Made by a program: the position numbers and the translations under genes
Source of the DNA: Glandiceps talaboti
Taxonomy: Eukaryota; Hemichordata; Enteropneusta; Spengelidae
Direction of reading: 5' to 3'
Assembly: GCF_964340395.1 (NCBI RefSeq)
Contig: NC_135566.1
Coordinates: 12,148,001-12,212,000, forward strand
DNA length: 64,000 nucleotides
Notes under the pieces: model-generated
What the model was told of the DNA's origin: nothing
What the model saw: only the letters and a program-made list of their open reading frames with translations
Database searches by the model: none
Shown: piece after piece, positions 1-13,500 of the stretch
How the letters are laid out: each line of letters opens with the position of its first letter
Position numbering within the stretch: the first letter of the stretch is position 1

Positions 1-880
1 AGTCCTGTCTAATTGGCCAGTAGCTATCTGTAGTCATGTCTAATTGGCCAGTAGCTATCTGTAGTCTTGTCTAATTAGCCAGTAGCTATCTGTAGTCTTG
101 TCTATTAGCCAGTAGCTATCTGTAGTCTTGTCTATTAGCCAGTAGCTATCTGTAATCCTGTCTAATAGCCAGTAGCTACCTGTAGTCTTGTCTAATTGGC
201 CAGTAGCTATCTGTAGTCCTGTCTAATTAGCCAGTAGCTATCTGTAGTCCTGTCTAATTAGCCAGTAGCTATCTGTAGTCATGTCTAATTGGCCAGTAGC
301 TATCTGTAGTCCTGTCTAATTGGCCAGTAGCTATCTGTAATCCTGTCTATTTGCCAGTAGCTATCTGTAGTCCTGTCTAATTGGCCAGTAGCTATCTGTA
401 GTCTTGTCTAATTGGCCAGTAGCTATCTGTAGTCTTGTCTAATTGGCCAGTAGCTATCTGTAGTCTTGTCTAATTGGCCAGTAGCTATCTGTAGTCTTGT
501 CTATTAGCCAGTGGCTATCTGTAGTCTTGTCTAATTGGCCAGTAGCTATCTGTAGTCTTGTCTAATTGGCCAGTAGCTATCTGTAGTCTTGTCTAATTGG
601 CCAGTAGCTATCTGTAGTCTTGTCTATTAGCCAGTAGCTATCTGTAGTCTTGTCTAATTGGCCAGTAGCTATCTGTAGTCCTGTCTATTAGCCAGTAGCT
701 ATCTGTAGTCCTGTCTATTGGCTAATAGCTATCTGTAGTCTTGTCTATTGGCTAATAGCTATCTGTAGTCCTGTCTATTAGCCAGTAGCTACCTGTAGTC
801 CTGTCTATTGGCTAGTAGCTATCTGTAATCCTGTTTCTTGGCCAGTAGCTATCTGTAATCTTGTCTATTAGCCAGTAGCT
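1..880. repeat. 31-bp minisatellite array, truncated by window edge
   Basis: About 28 head-to-tail copies of a unit close to AGTCTTGTCTAATTGGCCAG followed by TAGCTATCTGT. Full units are 31 bp; variants of 29-30 bp lack one or two bases in the AATTGGCC part (TATTAGCC, TATTTGCC, TATTGGCT). Copies near 720-880 are the most diverged, which suggests the right edge is the older end. The array begins at base 1, so its true length is unknown. No coding potential. Confidence 0.95.
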
Positions 881-1749
881 ATATCGACACAGGCAAAGTA
901 CTGCTTCTAATTCATATCTTTGGTAGCAGCAGTTTAATGTGCATACAATTCCATGGTATCATACCATAATTGCCCCTGGTCTTGTCTTAACTAAGGATAC
1001 CTACAGAAGTGCTAAAATAAAGCTTTCCACACTTCTTGTACATGTCAGTGACTATGACACTAAAGCTTTCAACCTATGTGTAAATACAGCCTGTGGGCAC
1101 TTGAAACTTGGACACATCATTATCTGGGTGAACGTCTTTCCAACTTTACTATTTATTTTAACATAACATAATGACATCAGTCTTTGAAAAATAAAATTGC
1201 ACGAAAATCTCTCAGGAATCAATATAGTATATTTTGAAATTATCACCTATCGCAAATGACAGCTTTCCGGAAAACAACTGAATTTCTAAAACATTAATTT
1301 ATTTTTTTAAGTCATTACTTTTATTTTGACAAATGAATTTATTCATTTGTTGGAAAGAAAAAAAGGAAATGAAAAGAAGCAATTTATTTATCATTTCATT
1401 GTTATCTAAAATGTTTGTTTTTTAAATTTCATTAGTGATCCACTTATTTTTAATCAGTTTATATTATTTACAGACACAAAATAAAATATTCTATCCTACA
1501 ATTTGAAATAAAAGTAAATGGTATGATAATGTATACTGTCCCAATAATACATTTTATCAAGACTTACTATAAATAACTGCGTTATATTGTACCCATGACA
1601 TGGCTAGTGTGCGTCTATGCTATTGCCTTCAGTATACACTCATCAAAAACTTGTCCATCATTGCTTTTTTTCATAGTATTTTACTAAAAATTGATCACAA
1701 AACTTTTTCGATAGACTGAGAAAATATGTATGTATGAAGCATATGATTA
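881..1749. other. AT-rich intergenic stretch, nothing recognised
   Basis: Low-GC sequence with many stops in all frames. I see no exon with plausible splice sites and no RNA gene. It may include distal 3' UTR of RNF185, which ends at 3048 on the minus strand, but I cannot place a poly(A) site. Confidence 0.5.
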
Positions 1750-2510
1750 CAACTGAAAACAGTCAACCTAACACAGAACGTAACCTGGCTTGACTAAAAT
1801 TGTACTAATATTGCAACATTTCACTATCTGGCTCTACAATTGCAACATTTTATCTTCTGGCTCAACAAATTGCAACACTGTATCATCTGGCTCTACATAA
1901 ATGTTACCAATATTGCTACATTTTATTGTCTGGCTCTAAAAAAGATGTTACCAATACTGCTACATTTTATAATCTGGCTCTATACAAATCTTGCCAATAT
2001 TTCTACATTTCACCGTTTGGTTTTACTAATGTTACCAATCCTGTTACACTTTATCATCTAGCTCAACATGTTATCTTTGCAGCATAGCTTCATTCTTTGT
2101 GTATGCTAACTTTATCTTAGCAGATTGCTACACTGTATCAAAGTGACTTGTTTTGATAAGGGCATTGTTTCTTGTAATATTGTAAGGATACACTGTTAAA
2201 CTGTAAATGATTTGACGACAGCCTCTTCAGACAATGATTAATCCAGCAAAGAAAATGTAGCAAATATTGTCTAGCCAGATGATAAAATGTAGCAATTTTG
2301 GTAATATGTTTGTAGAGCAAGACAATAAAATGTAGCAATTTTGGTAATATGTTTGTAGATCCTGATGATAAAATGTAGCACGATTGGTAAGATTTGTGTA
2401 GAATCAGACAATAAAATATTGATTACTTTGTAGAGCCAGACGATAAAATGTTACAATATTGGTAATGAGCCTGGCAATGTTCTGTTTCAGGTTAACTGGT
2501 TTCAATTGTA
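1750..2510. mobile_element. Foldback-like element, copy A (tandem-repeat inverted arms)
   Basis: The left arm (about 1752-2060) carries five to eight imperfect 30-50 bp units built on TGCTACATTTTATCATCTGG. The right arm (about 2265-2510) carries the same units in inverse orientation, CCAGATGATAAAATGTAGCA. Beyond the units the outer 40 bp also match inversely: TTACAACTGAAAACAGTCAACC at the left end and the complement of GGTTAACTGGTTTCAATTGTAA at the right end. Inverted arms made of short tandem units are the hallmark of Foldback-type elements. No transposase reading frame is present, so it is non-autonomous. A relative is at 48465-49015. Target duplications are not clear. Confidence 0.75.
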
Positions 2511-3047
2511 AATAGAAGTAGACAAATTATTCATGTTTTCCAAGAAACCATCACTGAAATAGTGGTAGAAAAGTTTGCTATGTAAATTGTGTTTAATAGT
2601 TATAACTCAAACTAAGGGTGTCTTTAATGCAAAATGAAATCACTGTTGCTGTAATACACTTATGATCATTCCACTGTCTTTTAACGATGTTTTGGAGAAA
2701 AATTAAAATTAAATACCATACAGAATTCAATATTTTCACAAAAGCTGTACTTCCATATGCACATAGTAGTACCCACTGATATTGCAAGAACAGTTGGGAC
2801 AACCTGTACAATGATGCTGATTGGGTGTGACTCACTCTCAGTAATTGGCAGCCAGCCATTTTCAAAAATATGTTAGTTATTTTCCTGTCAATGCTCTCTG
2901 TCACTGTAAGAGGGCAAGTCATGTGGAAAACATTGAGTAATATTCATGGAGGAACCCTTCAATTGTGTCCATCACCCTGAGTTACAAGAAACAGTGGACT
3001 TCCAAATCACAGTCTATGTTGATGTAACTGACATATGGTCTCCATAG

Positions 3048-6000
3048 TCAAGCAATTAATAACCAAAACATGAACAGCAGTGCCACCCACAGAAAAACTC
3101 TTGACAAGAACTGTTCTTCTTCATGCTGTGGAGTTCCTGGTGCAGCTGAAGTAAAAAAAAAAAAGAGAAGAATTTCATTTCAAAGTTTTCACACCTTAGC
3201 CTTTGACATTCAGTCTTTTTGTGTAGCTCAAGGAATCCCTGATAACAGAGGAGGGAAAGTGGGTAAAATATGCAAAAATCTTTCCGTACCATATTGCTTG
3301 CATCATAATTTGGGTGGGGAACCCTGGTAAAATGCCTAGGGAACTTAGCTCAATTTTACCTGCTTATCACCCTTAACAAAAGTACTGTCATTAGTTCATA
3401 GGAACAAATTAGATTTTGTAAGAACCCTAAAAACTCACCATGTCATGTTTAGTGTCCAATATACAAGTAACACTATGGTTAGGGATGTTTACGGTACTGG
3501 TTATGTTGATTAGACGATTGTTAGAGGCTTTGTCCAAAGCCCTATCAAGATATGGGCTCAGTGTTATTAAAGCAGTATATCCGAAGTACGAACATTGTTG
3601 TTAGTGTAGTCATGGGGCAGTATGTTTAAAACAACAATAATTGTATTAATTTATACACAAATCAACCAACAAGCTGCTGTAATTTGCATGATGATGGTAC
3701 GATATTCCCTGGTAATTTTGGCCAAATTGGCTGGTAGCTTGGTTATAAGTAGTCTATCAGCTAGCCCTCGGATGTTCTTCCGATAAAATACGACACACAG
3801 CCGAACAACGCTATCGAGGATGGAACATCTGAGGTCTAGTGAATGTCATCAGGATATAAATAACTGCCAATCAGAGAACCGTATTAGCGACAAGCACAAA
3901 CAGAGGACAATAGCTAAATTTTCATGCATATTCATCTTAAGGAGGGGCTTGTAAAAATAACCACCAATGCGTTAACTAAAATGTGTGAATGACAACGTCT
4001 ACACACTCATCAAACACAATTACCATAAACTGATAAGACATAGTAATGACATAAATGTGTTTGTCAACACCTGCATGCAGAGATTGAATATATTAAAGTA
4101 TATATATGCATATATGGCCCAACCCACTGCTTATCGTAATCTCAATGGAATGTCCGGTCTGAAAATGACATTCGCTAGACTGTTCGGGCAGGCCCTCACA
4201 TGCGAACTTCGTTCGCTTATAGTTATAGCATCGAAAGAAAGCCCGAACATCTAGCAACAAGACTAGGTTATAAGGTCCCAGTGTGACATCAACACTGTCA
4301 CTAGAGGGCGCTATTCATTAGAATGGTCATGTCTGCAGTTGGCTTTACAGAACAGATTTCTGATGTTTTCTACTACTACAAAATAAATGTGTGATTGTGA
4401 GAAACATATAATGTACTTCACCTGGTCTTGGTCTACCATCATTAAAATTGAAAGTTGATGCAAATATTCCAAAAGGGAAGGCGCCAATGCCAAATGACAT
4501 TTGAAATCCACCATCTCCAAACCCAAACCCTTGGAATGGCTAGAAATAAAAGAAAAACAAAAGACAGTGTCAAAACCAGGTATCTTGCATCGTTTTTTGA
4601 ATTCATTGTTGTTGTTGTTTTTAGAAAGTTAGCAACCTTCCTGAAGACATGTATGTATATATGAAAACTATACCATTCATTACAAGGGATCTTGCAATGC
4701 AGACTGAGCATGCTCAGATGCAAAGGACTGTGGGATCATCTGTAATTACTGTAACAACTTATATGGGACAAGTGATATCGATAAACAGCCCTTCTTCACT
4801 GGTCAGGATAAGTCAGGTTGAAATGTTGATGTTTGTGTGACATACCTGTACATCTGTCTGCTGTTGGGAAAAATTACAAAAATAAGCCAAATGTATTCAA
4901 AGATTCCATCAACTACATGAGTTACTTACTTTGATGAGATATATACATAATTTGACTTACCCCATGTGTCTCAGGTTCTGGTCTTTGACCTGGAGGTCTC
5001 GGTGGTAGTTTTTCCCTGATAAAACAAAGTTACATCAACAAGTTAGTATCAAACAAACTATAGAATTTGACTGGGCAAGCAAATACACTCACACAAATTT
5101 CATTAACATATAAAATCTTTTTCATTCAGGAGATAATCATATTGCTATTTGTTTGGTTATCCATGGTCAGTGCTAAAATAAAACAAAACCCTGGAGAGAG
5201 AGCCCCCCCCCCCCCCCACCCCACCCACCACCTCCATGAAACTGACTTTGAAGTTCTAGTGCTTTCTAAGTTTACAAAGCTTGCAGAACAAAACAAAGGA
5301 AGATATCATGCGATGGCTCTAACAGAAGACCATCATAGAATTAGGTCAACAACAATGTTTTCATCTAAAAAAGTACTATTGATGACTAATCATTTACAAG
5401 TTTCAATGTGTTTTAGTTCTGAATTTATATACCTTGGGTCTTCTTGCTTTGTGTTTCCTCTGCCATATAAGGGTATAACTTTGTCTTTACTTATACCAGC
5501 TTTACACACTGGACAAACCTGTCTGTTAGGTCTGGTCTCCAACCACTGATGTAAACATGGCCAACTGCAATGTAACATTTTATGAGAAAATCAATTTTAT
5601 GAAATAGTACATTAATTGACAACTGAAGCAGTGTGTCATGTGTTTACAGTATATTTATGCTACAAATGTAAAACAAATCACAAAAGGATAAACAAATTTG
5701 TGTATCATTTGGAATTGGAAATAAGATTAGTGTTTGACACCAGCCAAGTTTGTGCTGTTCATTTAAAATGATGTATACTGATGTTTGCTACAACAAAATT
5801 CATTTAGAAATCTGGTAGATAGTTGAGATTGGTAAATGTGACAAAAAAGGGAATATTGAAAGTTTCAGTTTCATCAGGCCACTAAAAACATATTGGCAAC
5901 ACTTTCTATCCAATATTACCACTAAAATGACTCCAATAATTGTAGCATTTGTTGTGATTTTGAGGGATTTTCCTTCTGTGTTTTGTGCTTTTTTTTCATT

Positions 6001-7117
6001 CTAATGTTTAACTGGAAGCAAAAGCTATAATTACTGTAACGTTAATGCAACTATGTGATTCAGATCTGAATCACAAAGTTGGGTGGATTTTGCTGCTATA
6101 TTACACCTTGCCTGCCAAAAAATCAGGCATTTCTTAACTCCAACATTAATTACAGAGTCTTCAAGACCCAAAAAGTATTCAGAGGTACCTAATTTTGTCA
6201 AAATTGGCAAAAGTAGCAATGCATGCAGCATTTTGAAATGGGTAGTACGCTGACATCTCACATTTTCAGCGTGATCTTGTGTATTTGCTTTTGTGTTACA
6301 GGAATTGTAGCGTTTGCTTCCAGTTAAACATCAGAACAAAAAAAAAGCACAAAGACAGAAGAAAAACCCTCAAAATCACAACGCAGCTATAAAATGACTT
6401 GACTTTACCACACCGTGTTCATATAAGATCATATATGATGTACATTGTCTTTCATTCCAACTTAAATAGGAACTATGAAAATACACAATCTCTGAACAAA
6501 ACATTTGCACAGTGACACATACTACTTATTTTGAAATGATGGAGAAATTACTACCTACAAAAAGTTGAGTTGAAGCATATAATACTCAATACGATATTTA
6601 AAAAATATAAAAGTTGATGTAGTCAGTTAATAGTGTTCACAAGGGGTAGACTGTGGTTAACACCTATCGTTGTATCTTACATGATGCAAGAAATATTTCA
6701 AAATCTTGTAATTATTGTTAAGCTGACGTGTCCCATCCAACATATTTACGTGGTCTTGTCATTGATATACCTGCATGCCATATATGTTATACAGTGTACA
6801 TACAGTTGTGTATCATGTGAATGCCATCATACTGATACTAGTATGTAACATTACACCGTATTGTTTTTTAATTTTCAAAATATAACGTCTACCTGTATTT
6901 ATACGAAATAAAAGACATGTTATCACTGCATTAGATGGTGTTAAACTTACCAAAATAAATGTCCACAAAGACTTATCACTGCGTCTCTGGCAGTATCAAG
7001 ACAAATATTACACTCGAACATTTCATTGTTGCTGCCCTCCGACGTCGCATCGCTGGCTCCTCCCGACGCCCCTGATGCCGAGTCTTGTCCACTGGTCTCA
7101 GGCCCCGCTGAGCTCAT
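3048..7117 (-). CDS. RNF185: E3 ubiquitin-protein ligase RNF185/RNF5, six exons
   Basis: ER and outer-mitochondrial membrane RING ligase that ubiquitinates misfolded membrane proteins for ER-associated degradation (family knowledge). Coding exons, 5' to 3': 6951-7117, 5433-5564, 4961-5015, 4846-4860, 4422-4539, 3048-3145; total 585 nt, 194 residues, against 192 in human RNF185. All introns are GT-AG and frame is kept. The C3HC4 RING is at residues 36-77 (C36, C39, C51, H53, C56, C59, C73, C76), running from [20 protein letters not shown] to QVCPVCK, then the conserved [10 protein letters not shown]. Two C-terminal hydrophobic segments follow, about 139-155 ([12 protein letters not shown]) and 178-194, ending in FWLLIA. 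The start ATG at 7117 gives the usual Ser/Gly-rich leader. Vertebrates have two paralogues, RNF5 and RNF185; this is probably the single pre-duplication gene. Introns 1 and 5 each hold a MITE. Divergent from EIF4ENIF1. Confidence 0.95.
3750..4265. mobile_element. MULE-type MITE, 516 bp, in RNF185 intron 5
   Basis: Ends are imperfect inverted repeats: TAGTCTATCAGCTAG at the left and the complement of TAGTCTTGTTGCTAG at the right, with ATGTTC shared further in. The 9-bp direct repeat GGTTATAAG flanks it exactly (3741-3749 and 4266-4274). A 9-bp target duplication fits Mutator-like elements. No open reading frame for a transposase. A 152-bp relative at 51216-51367 shares both ends (about 80 bp left, 70 bp right) and lacks the middle. 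Confidence 0.85.
4298..4311 (+). promoter_or_regulatory. CTCF-like core motif
   Basis: TCACTAGAGGGCGC matches 13 of 14 positions of the bilaterian CTCF core CCASYAGRKGGCRS. It lies in RNF185 intron 5, just outside the MITE. This is a motif match only; occupancy is not shown. Confidence 0.4.
4846..4860 (-). other. RNF185: 15-nt microexon of RNF185
   Basis: Between exons 3 and 5, the minus strand reads AACAG, then a 15-nt block encoding QTDVQ, then GTATGT. Inclusion and skipping both keep the frame (exon 3 ends on a full codon and exon 5 starts on one). It lies in the spacer between the RING domain and the first membrane segment. Human RNF185 has a few spacer residues here (about NRG), so the position is plausible. 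Only cDNA can show how often it is used. Confidence 0.6.
5933..6389. mobile_element. MITE with ~90-bp inverted repeats, in RNF185 intron 1
   Basis: The left arm (about 5943-6035) and right arm (about 6299-6389) are inverse copies. Both contain TTGTGATTTTGAGGG, a poly-T stretch and ATGTTTAACTGGAAGCAAA. The 10-mer TAAAATGACT occurs at 5923-5932 and 6390-6399 and looks like a target duplication. The left copy is offset by about 10 bp from the inverted-repeat end, so the exact left boundary is uncertain. No coding content. Confidence 0.7.
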
Positions 7118-7379
7118 TTTCACAATGATTCTACCTACCTAATATTAAGTTAATAAGAGCTAAACAATACCGAAGGCGTTCACACACGGCAAATTCGAGA
7201 TTTCATGCGAGTGAATCACGATTACGGAAATGCAGATTATGTAGGTTTGTTCGTTAAATGTATCCTCGCGTTAGACTTATAATCGTTTTTAAATATCAAA
7301 TAATCGATTGATGGGGATACAAATGTAAAATTTACTGAGTTAGAGGATTTTACATCTTCTTTGATAGTTTTTACACCAA

Positions 7380-7500
7380 TTAAATTATTTCATAAAATAC
7401 AGTATCGAAACATAAACACGACCCGGAAGTATTTCCTGTGACGTCACTATTTACCAGTTCATATGCAAATAAACTTTGTTTACATCCGGGCAATTTATGA
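7380..7500. promoter_or_regulatory. Probable bidirectional promoter, RNF185 / EIF4ENIF1
   Basis: The region between the RNF185 start codon (7117, minus) and the presumed EIF4ENIF1 first exon (after about 7500, plus) holds close-packed classical promoter sites: the ETS/GABP site CCGGAAGT at 7423-7430, a perfect palindromic CRE TGACGTCA at 7439-7446, and an octamer ATGCAAAT at 7463-7470. There is no TATA box at a sensible place. ETS plus CRE sites without TATA are typical of head-to-head housekeeping promoters. Start sites are inferred, not seen. Confidence 0.6.
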
Positions 7501-10500
7501 TGTTTCTCCATTTCTGTGCTGTTCCAAGTTTTCAAATTTTTGTTGTGGAAAATTTCGTGGAAAATGTTAGTGAACTTGGTATCTTAGCAGTATTCGACGC
7601 TCCTAGAATTATTCCTTGCTTTTCTAGCCCGTATTTAGTGGATATCTAGTTGGTCTTAGTGTATTGGAGCTGCTTGTATCGGTGCTTTTTGAAGAAGGGT
7701 TTCAACCGAAACAACGTGGCAAGCTGTGTCGACAGTGTGGTGCTGAGGTTAGACATTTTTGTTTTTATTATTTAATGTGTGAGTGTACACAAGGGGACGT
7801 ACTAAACACTAAGGAACCCTTTTTGGTCTTATGTAACGATATAACGGTCTCCAATTTATCGCCACTCAAGAACACGGAGACTAAATTCAAGGCCAACGAA
7901 TGTGTGCACGATTTCTTCACAGTGTTGGTGCATATTCATAAGCACAAAAACCCCTCAGAGCAGAAATATATTGTATTCAAATACGCACCTGGGAAAACAA
8001 GAGAACAAGGTAACCTTACAACCCAACCAGACATAAAATGACATTATTTGACTTATTATAACCACTGTAACCAATTTGACATAAACAAGATATGTGTTTT
8101 GAGGATTCAATCAGGAAGTTGCGAATGCTGATTCACTCTTTGTTCATTTAGGAGAACAGTGAATGACACACCTGCCCTGCTTTGAATAACAAGTGTGAAT
8201 ATGATCACAAGCTTATGTATTGTAACCCATTTCTCGTATAACGGTTAAATATTACGTTCCCTTTCTCTTTGTTTTTACATAACATTTTACTGACATTGGA
8301 TGCACATCGGTACAGAATTAGGTAGTAAAAATCGTATTAAAAATGGACACTGCCATCTTGCCGTTTTCATTGACATTGAGGTTGTGAATACTGTAAACAT
8401 AAAGACAAGTAGAGGCCATGTCAATGTCTTTCAGCGGAAGTACTATTATTTGTCCGCGTTTTCCGTTAGCTATTGTCTGCCCTTACTTGTTGACAGGTCT
8501 TCTGAACCATTTACTAGAACAGATTCTTACAAATAAAAAAAAAATCAATCAGTTTTGATGGTTGAATGATCTTATGAAAGAGTGTACGAGTATCTTTCTT
8601 ATCAACAGGTAACAAAGTACAGTAGAGACCCCCTGCTTTAGTATGGAAGCAGCTCATAAAATACTACATAACAATAACATACTACAGGTATATTCTAATG
8701 AAATGTGTTGTTTACCAGAAAAGTAAAAGTTGCACACCGTGCACTACTAAAATACAACAGTATTCAGTCATCTCTATTTATAGTAATAAGCTTAAGAGTT
8801 TATTTACCACATGTCTCTGTTTATTTAGTATTGCTATTCATCATATCTAGGTAACCCTGTGGTTAGTCTTCAATACATTCATTGCACACATAAAGGCCAC
8901 ACTTCAGAATTCAGATGAGGATTGTATGTAAAGTCTGGGTGTGATATTATTTTGTTTGGCAGAGCACAGGAAGAGTTGGCACAGAACAAAAGAATGATCC
9001 CATGTAATCCCTATTAATTAAGATAATATTAATGTGATGACTTGGGATTGAAACATGACCCTTTAACTGACATAGAATATGGCCTATTTACATGAAGTCA
9101 AGGGTTCACTTTGGGAAAAGTTCTTTGTCTTGCAGTAGAGATTTACCCAGTTAACAAAAGCCTTTCCCTCGATTTCATGTATACAATAATATCAATGTTT
9201 GTGTTCGAACTTGTGATCATAGAACTTGTCATTTTCAAAAATATGCAACTGAAAATTCAAAAATTACAAGCAGGCACAAAAAAATGATATGCAAATGAAT
9301 GCACACAGAAAAAGAGCTTCACTGCATGTCATCTGTATTTTCAGTTCAGTTAGAAAAGGCACACATTACACAAATGCAAAAAAAGCATCCCTGCTGCATT
9401 TACAGTGTATGACAGTTCAAGCTAAACCTTAATGAATTCTCCTTTAATCAAAGGTCTAGTAGTTTTATGAAAGATAAAATCAATGTTATGAAGTAACATC
9501 AAGATAAGTTACATAAAGTATAAAAACATGACTTTATTATATACTGGTACCAATATACAAATGGTATCAAATTAGTCTGGATGTCAACGTTGTCTCTAAC
9601 TAAACCACAAATAGATAAAAAACAGGTCAACATGGTCTCTAACTAAACCACAAATAGATAAAGACAAATAGGTGAGTGGAGGTATAAATCATAACGACAC
9701 CGTGGAGGAACTAGACTACTATCAAATGGGAGGTAAAGAAACATTTGATGATATATACAGAGAAGTAGTAGATTGTTTATGAAAATTTGATATCTTTCTT
9801 CACCATTTATTTATAAACCTATATGAAAAAATGTAAATCATATAACACTGACTACAAATACATTTACTTTCTCTTTACTTTCATCATAGTATTTTGAGCT
9901 ATTGCATTGGGTGACGTCTGTGTGTCTGTTTATCCGTCCATGTGTTCACCCTCATATGTCTGGCATCCACCAAGTGATTTCAACCAAATCTGGTACAAAG
10001 GTAACATGCTACATGTATGTGATACATATGCATGTTGTTTTTGTTTCGCATCAGGATCATATATGGCAAACTGACAGCCAAATTTGTTGTTAAATTTTTC
10101 AATATGCGCAACTTGGAGGTGTAATACATAGTGACTCCATTCAAGTGCCTATACCTGTATTATTGAGTGCCTGTAAATGGTGTAATCCTGTAGACATCTC
10201 AATAAATGAATAAATAAATTAATAAATATACTAATACTTTGACCTTGAAAACATTCTTCAAGGTCAAATAACCAAATATGGATTATATGTCATAAATAAA
10301 AGCATTTTAAGTACATTTGTATTAACATTTTAATCATGACTTGGGTTTAACTGTGTGGCAAGTCACTTAATTTCATGGCCTTGCCTTGTATAGCAAAACG
10401 ATGGCCATATTTGTGATAGAAAGCACATTTTGCTGGTTATCTCCAAAAGTTTTGATACATACATGTATGGACACCATTAAAGTGTTTACCCTCGCATGAT

Positions 10501-13500
10501 CAATGATGAGCTTTCTAACGACCTACATTTGCATGACCGTGACAAACATTTGGTGATGACCAAAATTTTGCTTTCTACGTTAACTCAAGAAGTTGAACAC
10601 ACGAAGACACCATTTAAATGTCTATACCCTAGAAACGGTGGCTTTGTTTTTATACATTGTATCTTTGACCTCCATATTCAAGGTCAAATGGCAAATTGGT
10701 GAATAAATATGAGGGTGTGTTGCAGCTTCAGACACTGCAAATGTGCACAATAACTTTGCCATAAAAACACCAGTTTGGGAGCTCAGTCTTCAATGAAGGT
10801 TTGTCATATTTTTTTAAATGATTGTGTTCTGTAATTTTGAGAAAATGTTTTTACTTAGATTTGTCATATTAAATTGTCCTCATCTCTTGACCTTTGGGCA
10901 TGCCTTTCAAGAAACAGCAAATGTGTATGTGTGGATTCTGTCTTTGTCTATAGATGTTGCTTGGTAAACAACCTCTGCAGTAAAGTATGCAAAAGAGCAA
11001 AGACGTACCTGGAGGGTCTTAAAATTGATTTAGTACCAGGCAAAACAGACCTAGGGCTTTTTTAAATTTTGAAAAGCATTTATTTCATTCATACCTGGTG
11101 AAGGGATGTGTGCCCTCTAATGATAGCCAACTTTTGCTGTTGGGAGTCAAAAATGAGGAAAAACTGTGATTTCCTGTTAGTCGCCACATAGTAAGAGATT
11201 TTGGTGCCTCACTAGAAATTGTGTGCATCAGTGGCATGGCAAATTTGCTTAGAGGGCAAACTGGATGAGAGACTACATGTATATGTATAGCAGACATGTG
11301 CATACATGTGCATGTAGCTGTGTTGAACAATTTAGTCAAATTTCAGCCATATTTGACTTCACTAGTTTGTAAACTATCTTCTGATTAATATTACTGTTTG
11401 TGGTGTCTTGAATTTAATGAAGTGTCTACACTCGCATTTGCATGTTTGAACTTTCTGTGAAGAATATGAAAATTGACCTTTTAGTTTTACATGTGTATAT
11501 CAAAATCAAGCTTTATTGCAAAATTGATGTAGATGGAATTTATTCATTGAAAAAAGGACATTTGTTGTAGCATATTCAATTAATTTATACCCTGTTAAAA
11601 CAGTGGTATACTATGACAGAACCCCACAGCCTCACAAAGGACAGTAGGGCATACGGAAGTTATTTTCGCGAGTGATACGATGTATCCTGCAGCAGTATTT
11701 TTACGAGCAAAAACGATCAGGGTCACCCGACATCGGCTGGTAACCTTTTGACCCCATGTGGCCTATTGTTATCAGGGTTCGCATGATCATGGAAATCCTG
11801 GAATTTAAAAAAAACAAACACCTGGAAACCCCTGGAAAAATGCTCCCTACCCCTGGAAACCCTTTGAAAATGAGCGTAATTGATTGACATTTCTGTTTGT
11901 ACACTAGCAACCCACAATTTAGAACACTCCTAAATGTGGAAGTGAAATGGCGAAGCTATTTTCAAAGTCTTTTGCCAAGGTGGTGAATCAAAAATTTTGC
12001 AAACCAGAAAGTCAAACGATCATTCCATGATATACTTCGCCCACTGAACGTGTGTACATTGTATAGAAATCACTGGGCGCTGCCATGTTTGTTTTGATCT
12101 TGCGTACTTTGTATTGCTGCTGTACTGCGGTCGTCATATTGGCGACATAACATAGCCATGCATTGCAATATTGTAACAGTAGGTGTGTTAGCATGATTAT
12201 CGTAACATTATAACGAGTATCAAGGCATCACTGTACCCCTAGAAATTTTTGCATTATTTGTAAGTTTGATATATCGTACAGACCACTGATGACTTAGTTC
12301 AGTTGAATTTATAGGTTGTGGAAGTACAGTTTTGACATTTATATTGAAATTTGTTTTACATGTTCTAAAAGAATAACTACTTTTTTATGTCTGTTAGTAC
12401 AACATCGAGTTGAATTGAGAAATCGTGACATTCGGCAACACGTAGCACCATGCATAAACATTTGCGGTGCAAGTGATGAATGTGTTCAGTTATTCATAGC
12501 CCGTAATTTCGGTTTTTAGGTGACTTTTAAATATATTCAGATCAAACCTTATAATATTGAGAGACATACGTTATTTGTTTTATTTGTTTTACCGAATATG
12601 TCTGTATTAGACTGATGAATCCTGCGACTCAAATATTACACAATCAATGCTACAGTGGAACGAAACTACTACGTAGGGGGTAGTCTGTATTCAGACGCAG
12701 ATTATGTTTTGTCGTATTCCTAAAAAACCTTCTGAAATATGTTTTATTTAAATACTAGTTGTGTGCAAATACATAAATACATAACCTATAAGTTATCAAT
12801 CTAATAGTCAGTATGCACAATGCACTTACATTGTACAGAACACGTGCTCACTGAGGATTCAAAAACATAAAATATAAATTAATCCAACATCGTCTTGACT
12901 TCATGGAACGTCCTGCGCACACCATGATTTAATTCTATTAATTTCAGCGACAACAGTAATATTAAAGGTAAATTCCAAAAAGTCAAGACGACTGTTGACA
13001 GTGTACTTGGGGGGTAGAACGGAAGTCTCTCTGCTCATCTCAGAGTGAAAACAGAGGTGTACATGACTAAAGTCGATTTCAATGTGCAGGCAAACTGACA
13101 CAATAAAACATGGTAAAAGTTACACTTGATCAATGTATTGCTCAAAAAAATGTAGTTTGAAAGATTGTGATGAATTGGTTGATTTAATGATGGTAGGGAT
13201 AAGCTTTCTTGGACCTACAATGTAAATTTATATTCTAGCACTACTAAAAAAAATGCACTAGTGAGTGAACACGATTGTCAAGATTTTGATGGAGGTGAAG
13301 TCTAGTATCACAGTATTGACTCATAGTACTAAAATAATAAGACAATGAAGCAGAGATTAAGAGAAATGTGTAGACAAACAAATTAATATTTTCAATGTTT
13401 AAATATTGTAGCTAATGACTTTTCCATTTTGCTGATTGAAAATGAAAAATATTAATCTAATGGCTATGATGTTATTTGAAACCAACAACTACATAGAGTG

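Noticed and set aside
1-880. CRISPR-like array
   Set aside because: Units are contiguous with no unique spacers, and the context is an animal genome; it is a minisatellite.
2593-2922. 109-codon minus-strand frame downstream of RNF185
   Set aside because: No family resemblance; probably chance or 3' UTR.
5390-5578. Separate small zinc-binding protein
   Set aside because: This is exon 2 of RNF185 with flanking intron read through; the RING is completed only by splicing to exon 1.
7664-8041. 125-codon open frame downstream of the bidirectional promoter
   Set aside because: It opens with TTG, has no in-frame ATG near its start and a stop shortly upstream, and matches no family I know. It more likely overlaps a 5' UTR exon of EIF4ENIF1.
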